Assembly (NCBI GenBank): GCA_955652255.1
Contig: CATPAW010000087.1
Coordinates: 1-9,308, forward strand
Direction of reading: 5' to 3'
From: an uncultured Chthoniobacterales bacterium
Lineage (GTDB): Bacteria > Verrucomicrobiota > Verrucomicrobiia > Chthoniobacterales > UBA10450
Length of the DNA: 9,308 nucleotides
How positions within the stretch are numbered: position 1 is the first letter of the stretch; each line of letters opens with the position of its first letter. The notes beneath the pieces are model-generated. The model did not search any database. It was given only the letters and a program-made list of their open reading frames with translations, and was not told where the DNA came from. Shown here piece by piece: positions 6,276 through 9,308 of this stretch. Position numbers and translations under genes: made by a program.

Positions 6276-7060
6276 TGCGCTTCGCCTGCCGCGCGGCAGC
6301 TCTGCAAAGGCCGGTCCTGGTGCTCGCGATGGTGCTAGCCTTCGGCGTGATGAAACTTCCTGGCGAGCGAGCACTCTTCGTGCAACATCGACAATTACAT
6401 TTTCGCGACGTCGAATTTAATCTCGATCTGCGAGAAAAGATTGGCCAGCTCGGCTTCATCGCCGCGCTCAGTGGATTTCGCGCGATCGTGGCCGACGTTC
6501 TTTTCATTCAAGCCCACGTGGCTTGGGAGCGGACGGAATGGGGCCGCGTGCTCTTATTGTTCCGCCAGGTGACAACGTTGCAGCCGCGCGCGATTTTGTT
6601 TTGGGACATGGCTGCATGGCACATGGCCTGGAACGCGAGCGTGGCGGCAACGAACGATCAAACCCAGCCGCGCCTCGCCCTGCGCGTCAAGGCGCAGCGG
6701 GAATATTTCGCCCTCGGCAAGGATTTTCTCGAGCGCGGGATAAAAAATAATCCCGAGAAACCGCAGCTTTATGACACGCTGGCACGACTTTACAAGGAAA
6801 AATACAAAGATCACGCGAGCGCTTCCGAATTTTTTGCGAAAGCAGCGGCATTGCCCGAAGCCCCGGGTTATGAAAAACGGTTCGCGGCCTACGAGCTTTC
6901 GTATTGCGAGGGACGCGAGCGCGAAGCATACGAACGTCTCCGCCGGCTTTATGACGCGGGCAAAAACGAGCGGATGCCGACTTTGATCACCCGACTGAAG
7001 TTTCTCGAGGAGAAATTGAACATTCCGAACGAGCAACAGATTCCTGAAAATGCGCGCTGA
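6275..7060 (+). CDS. Membrane-anchored TPR-like protein
   Basis: About 261 residues. An N-terminal hydrophobic helix at about 10-28 (LQRPVLVLAMVLAFGVM) anchors or exports the protein. A helical middle section follows (REKIGQLGFIAALSGFRAIVADVLFIQAHVAWE) with an aromatic stretch ILFWDMAAWHMAWNAS at about 108-122. The C-terminal half resembles two tetratricopeptide-type helix pairs: NNPEKPQLYDTLARLYKEKY...ASEFFAKAAALP (about 160-195) and YEKRFAAYELSYCEGREREA...RRLYDAG (about 200-230). Such repeats usually mediate protein-protein contacts. It overlaps the permease stop (ATGATG) and probably belongs to the same operon, suggesting an accessory role to the ABC system; this is inference. The frame is intact despite lesions in both upstream genes. 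The ATG at 6272 is the alternative start, one codon longer. Confidence 0.85.
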   Translation: MRFACRAAALQRPVLVLAMVLAFGVMKLPGERALFVQHRQLHFRDVEFNLDLREKIGQLGFIAALSGFRAIVADVLFIQAHVAWERTEWGRVLLLFRQVTTLQPRAILFWDMAAWHMAWNASVAATNDQTQPRLALRVKAQREYFALGKDFLERGIKNNPEKPQLYDTLARLYKEKYKDHASASEFFAKAAALPEAPGYEKRFAAYELSYCEGREREAYERLRRLYDAGKNERMPTLITRLKFLEEKLNIPNEQQIPENAR

Positions 7061-7065
7061 AGCCT

Positions 7066-7137
7066 GTAGAGGCCGCTGTCCTCAGCGGCAGTTCCAATTA
7101 AAAAGTTTCTGCCGCCAGTGACGGCGGCAGCTACAAC
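7066..7137. repeat. Second inverted pair of REP-like hairpins, abutting the phosphoesterase start
   Basis: The left unit has GTAG (7066-7069), then a 7-bp stem GCCGCTG (7072-7078) pairing with CAGCGGC (7083-7089) around loop TCCT. After a 19-base spacer the right unit has CTGCCGCC (7109-7116) pairing with GGCGGCAG (7123-7130), followed by CTACAAC (7131-7137). That foot is identical to the one at 1154-1160. Stem sequences differ from the 1093-1160 element but the layout (foot, hairpin, spacer, inverted hairpin, inverted foot) is the same. It fills nearly the whole gap between the TPR-like gene and the phosphoesterase, leaving two bases before the ATG at 7140. Confidence 0.8.
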
Positions 7138-7139
7138 AA

Positions 7140-7862
7140 ATGCGTTTCGCGATTTTCAGTGACGTTCATGCCAATCTCGAGGCGCTCGAGGCCGTCCTGG
7201 AGGACGCGCATGAGCACCACTGCACGCACTTTGTTTGTCTGGGCGACGTCGTCGGTTACAACGCCAATCCTCACGAGTGCGTCAAACGCGTCCGCGACGT
7301 GGACTGCCCCATCGTCAAAGGCAACCATGACGAACAGGCCTCGTTGATCGAATCCTCGCGCGACTTCAATGAACTGGCCGAGCGCGCTATCCAATGGACG
7401 CGCGATCACCTCACGGCGGAGGACAAAATGTGGTTGCGCGACTTGCGCTTGCAGCGGGCAGTGCGCGATTTTACCATCGTACACGCCACGCTCGATACAC
7501 CGGCACGATGGGGTTATGTCTTTAATAATCTCGACGCGGCCGCGAGTTTCACCTATCAACACACGACCGTCTGTTTCTTCGGCCATACTCATATACCGAT
7601 GGCCTTTATCCGCCACGACGGCGTCAGACGTGTCAGCACCGAACTGCTCCGCATCGAGACGGGCAAAAAGTATTTCATTAATACCGGCAGCGTCGGTCAA
7701 CCGCGCGACGGCAATTGGCGCGCCGCCTACTGCATTTATGACGTTGAGAACAACATCATCGAGCAACGGCGAGTAAAATACAAGGTCGCCACCGCGCAAA
7801 ACAAAATCATCAAGGCCGGTCTGCCGCCGCTGCTCGCGGAACGACTTGCGATTGGCCGATAA
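7140..7862 (+). CDS. Calcineurin-like metallophosphoesterase (YfcE/MJ0936-type)
   Basis: Binuclear-metal phosphodiesterase or phosphatase of 240 residues; the physiological substrate cannot be told. All family motifs are present: DVH (8-10) in FAIFSDVHANLEALEAVL, GDVVGY (35-40), GNHDE (61-65), the HATLD histidine (115), GHTH (148-151), and NTGSVGQPRDG (181-191), a typical ending of the YfcE-like group. The start MRFAIFSDVH is fixed by homology, since the first strand begins there. The REP pair ends two bases upstream, so there is no room for a conventional ribosome binding site other than GGCGGCAG inside the hairpin stem. The glycosyltransferase follows with a gap of 17 bases. Confidence 0.95.
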   Translation: MRFAIFSDVHANLEALEAVLEDAHEHHCTHFVCLGDVVGYNANPHECVKRVRDVDCPIVKGNHDEQASLIESSRDFNELAERAIQWTRDHLTAEDKMWLRDLRLQRAVRDFTIVHATLDTPARWGYVFNNLDAAASFTYQHTTVCFFGHTHIPMAFIRHDGVRRVSTELLRIETGKKYFINTGSVGQPRDGNWRAAYCIYDVENNIIEQRRVKYKVATAQNKIIKAGLPPLLAERLAIGR

Positions 7863-7879
7863 GATCGACAATCTGACCT

Positions 7880-8863
7880 CTGAAAAAGATATTGATCATC
7901 AAACCGAGCTCGCTCGGCGACATCGTGCATGCTTTGCCCGCGGTCGCGTTGATCCGCGATGCGCACCCCGATGCAGAAATCACCTGGGTGATCAATCCGG
8001 AATTCATCCCGTTGCTCCGCGGTAACCCCGATGTCGAGCATGTCCACGTTTTTCCGCGCGGCGAATTTCGCGGCCTCGGTGCGCCGCGCAGCTTGCGGCC
8101 CTGGTTGAAGATAACGAGACAACTTCAGCCCGATCTTGCTCTTGATTTTCAGGGACTGCTGCGCAGCGCGTTGATCGGGAAAATTAGCGGTGCGAAGGAA
8201 ATTTATGGAATGAGCGATGCGCGCGAAGGCGCGCGCTGGTTTTACGATCGCGTCGCGAAGGTCAATCGCCGCGACCACGCGGTCGAGCGTTATCTCAAAC
8301 TGGCGGAATGCGCCGGCGCCACCGTCGGTGCGGCGCTTCGTTGTTCGTTTCCCACCGGTGATATGCTCCCGCGCTTCGATGAATATCCGCCATTCATTTT
8401 GTTGCATCCATTCGCCCGCGGCGACGGCAAATCACTCTCGAACGGGGTGATCGAGGAATTTTGTCGCGCCTTCGCGCCGACGCGCGTCGTGGTCGTCGGC
8501 CAATCCGACCGCAAGATCGACACGCCGGCAAATTGCATCAATCTGACGAATCAAACCTCTCTCCTGCAATTAATTCGACTCATTCGTGTCGCGCGTTTCA
8601 TCATCAGTGTAGACAGCGGCCCGATGCACATCGCCGCCGCGGTGACCGATCGCCTGTTGTCGATCCACACGTGGACCGATCCGCGCCGCGTCGGCCCCTA
8701 TAATCCCGACGCCTGGGTGTGGAAAAACGGCCGGCTCCTTCGCGTGAACGAATTGGAAACCGTCTGCCGTCTGCGCCGGGCCCGAAGATTCAAATCCAAA
8801 GATGTGCCCGGCGTCGTCGAACTCGTTCGCCCGCTCGTGCCGATCGATCCAATGCTTGCTTGA
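7880..8863 (+). CDS. Family 9 glycosyltransferase (heptosyltransferase-like), probable CTG start
   Basis: GT-B fold enzyme that probably adds ADP-heptose or a related sugar to the lipopolysaccharide inner core at the cytoplasmic face of the inner membrane. With the CTG at 7880 it has 327 residues and opens MKKILIIKPSSLGDIVHALP, the standard family N-terminus with the candidate catalytic Asp at 14. The C-terminal domain holds LLHPFARGDGKSL (about 174-186, the usual 'HPGA...K' phosphate-binding region) and SVDSGPMHIAAA (about 243-254), the nucleotide-sugar motif. An in-frame TGA at 7874-7876 excludes any start further upstream. The only standard start nearby is TTG 7892, which would remove KKIL from the first beta strand. 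No clear ribosome binding site is visible. It is probably co-transcribed with the phosphoesterase and convergent with ispD. Confidence 0.92.
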   Translation: MKKILIIKPSSLGDIVHALPAVALIRDAHPDAEITWVINPEFIPLLRGNPDVEHVHVFPRGEFRGLGAPRSLRPWLKITRQLQPDLALDFQGLLRSALIGKISGAKEIYGMSDAREGARWFYDRVAKVNRRDHAVERYLKLAECAGATVGAALRCSFPTGDMLPRFDEYPPFILLHPFARGDGKSLSNGVIEEFCRAFAPTRVVVVGQSDRKIDTPANCINLTNQTSLLQLIRLIRVARFIISVDSGPMHIAAAVTDRLLSIHTWTDPRRVGPYNPDAWVWKNGRLLRVNELETVCRLRRARRFKSKDVPGVVELVRPLVPIDPMLA

Positions 8864-8867
8864 TCTC

Positions 8868-9026
8868 GATCTTCTCCGCGATCAACCGATAACTGTCCGG
8901 CGATTGCGACCATTGGCTCGTCTCACGCGCCCGCCAGATCGACATCAGCTCGATCAGCGAAGCCGAACTAATCGAGCGAATGATGTTGTCGATCTTCGCA
9001 GCGTTACTGTTGCCTTTCGCTCTCAA
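8868..9026 (-). pseudogene. Possible remnant of an unrecognised protein between convergent genes
   Basis: The 235-bp gap between the glycosyltransferase and ispD holds a minus-strand open stretch reading KGNSNAAKIDNIIRSISSA, SLIELMSIWRARETSQWSQ and SPDSYRLIAEKI. It has normal-looking amino acid composition and amphipathic helices. After AEKI it runs antisense into the end of the glycosyltransferase and becomes arginine-rich noise. The frame is the same as that of ispD upstream, with only the ispD TAG (9101-9099) between, and the possible start is a weak TTG at 9026. I think it may be the N-terminal scrap of a lost gene, but a chance open frame is not excluded. I do not recognise the family. 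Confidence 0.3.
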
Positions 9027-9049
9027 TTCTGCCGTGCGGTTGGCTGGTT

Positions 9050-9082
9050 GTCGTGCTATACGTGAATCACGTATAGCATGGC
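9050..9082. terminator. Long hairpin between convergent glycosyltransferase and ispD genes
   Basis: An 11-bp perfect stem, TGCTATACGTG (9054-9064) with CACGTATAGCA (9068-9078) and loop AAT, extends by four more pairs (two of them G-U) to 9050-9082. It lies between the ends of two converging genes, where a bidirectional terminator is expected. No T-run follows immediately on either strand (TTTTT at 9094-9098 is 11 bases beyond the extended stem), so it is not a textbook intrinsic terminator. A direct repeat TGGCTGG (9041-9047 and 9079-9085) flanks it. It could also be a protein-binding dyad. The hairpin itself is certain; its role is inference. Confidence 0.5.
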
Positions 9083-9098
9083 TGGCACATGGATTTTT

Positions 9099-9308
9099 CT
9101 AGTTATGCGAACATGGATGAGCCAAGCCATGCGGTCCTCTCCCTTGCAGGACCATTTCCGCTAGTTTCAAGTCGCGCGGGTAAGTGATTTTGAAATTAAA
9201 ATCGTCGTTCGGCACGAGCATGACTTTGGCGCCGATCAGCTCGAGCGCGGAAACTTCGTCTGTAACCGAAAGTTTTCTCTCGGTCACAGCGCGATAAGCT
9301 TGCTCGAG
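9099..9308 (-). CDS. ispD: 2-C-methyl-D-erythritol 4-phosphate cytidylyltransferase, C-terminal part (5' end outside window)
   Basis: IspD couples CTP to 2-C-methyl-D-erythritol 4-phosphate in the MEP isoprenoid pathway, in the cytoplasm. Only the last 69 codons are in the window, entering at 9308 as LEQAYRAVTERKLSVTDEVS and ending at TAG 9101-9099. The family C-terminus is clear: the T-D-E/D motif (SVTDEVSALELIGAKVMLV) followed by NFKITYPRDLKLAEMVL, matching the usual 'NiKITtPeDLalAe' ending. A 12-residue tail, GPHGLAHPCSHN, follows LQGR and is not typical, so the stop may have shifted. It is convergent with the glycosyltransferase. Confidence 0.92.
   Translation of the reverse strand, partial: LEQAYRAVTERKLSVTDEVSALELIGAKVMLVPNDDFNFKITYPRDLKLAEMVLQGRGPHGLAHPCSHN

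Noticed and set aside
7131..7871. Minus-strand open frame covering the phosphoesterase
   Set aside because: It mirrors the phosphoesterase gene, whose sense strand carries every family motif; a GC-rich antisense artefact.
1..9308. CRISPR arrays, tRNA or rRNA genes, integrase or toxin-antitoxin genes
   Set aside because: I saw no regularly spaced repeats, no cloverleaf or rRNA-like sequence, and no ORF with such domains on either strand.

Overview
The window looks like a chromosomal segment of a GC-rich Gram-negative bacterium. The best guess is Verrucomicrobiota (a Chthoniobacter or Udaeobacter-like soil lineage). That rests on overall gene style and neighbourhood, not on a marker search, so the lineage is an inference. 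No phage, plasmid, CRISPR or defence genes are visible. Most genes are housekeeping or cell-envelope functions.

Layout. Minus strand, 1-2804: enolase (eno), a DivIC/FtsB-type septum protein overlapping or abutting its 3' end, and then prfB (release factor 2), which runs off the left edge. prfB carries the classical programmed +1 frameshift. Plus strand, 2900-4143: two overlapping genes for exported proteins of unknown function. Plus strand, 4255-7060: a tightly overlapping cluster of acylphosphatase, ABC ATPase, ABC-2 permease and a TPR-like membrane-anchored protein. Plus strand, 7140-8863: a calcineurin-like metallophosphoesterase and a family 9 (heptosyltransferase-like) glycosyltransferase. 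Minus strand, right edge: the 3' end of ispD (MEP isoprenoid pathway), converging on the glycosyltransferase.

Three things stand out. First, both genes of the ABC transporter appear broken by separate single-site lesions: a one-base deletion in the ATPase near 5224 and an in-frame TAG in the permease at 5985. All neighbouring genes read cleanly. Second, two intergenic elements (1093-1160 and 7066-7137) are inverted pairs of REP-type hairpins, each with a GTAG foot. Their stems differ but stay self-complementary, as expected of REP/BIME elements mobilised by RAYT transposases. One touches the stop codon of the septum gene and the other ends two bases before the start codon of the phosphoesterase. 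Third, the glycosyltransferase seems to lack an ATG/GTG/TTG start at the expected position and may use CTG.

I did not find a convincing new multi-gene system. The least explained coding content is the pair of exported proteins at 2900-4143. The least explained non-coding content is the REP pairs and a 33-nt hairpin between the convergent glycosyltransferase and ispD genes.
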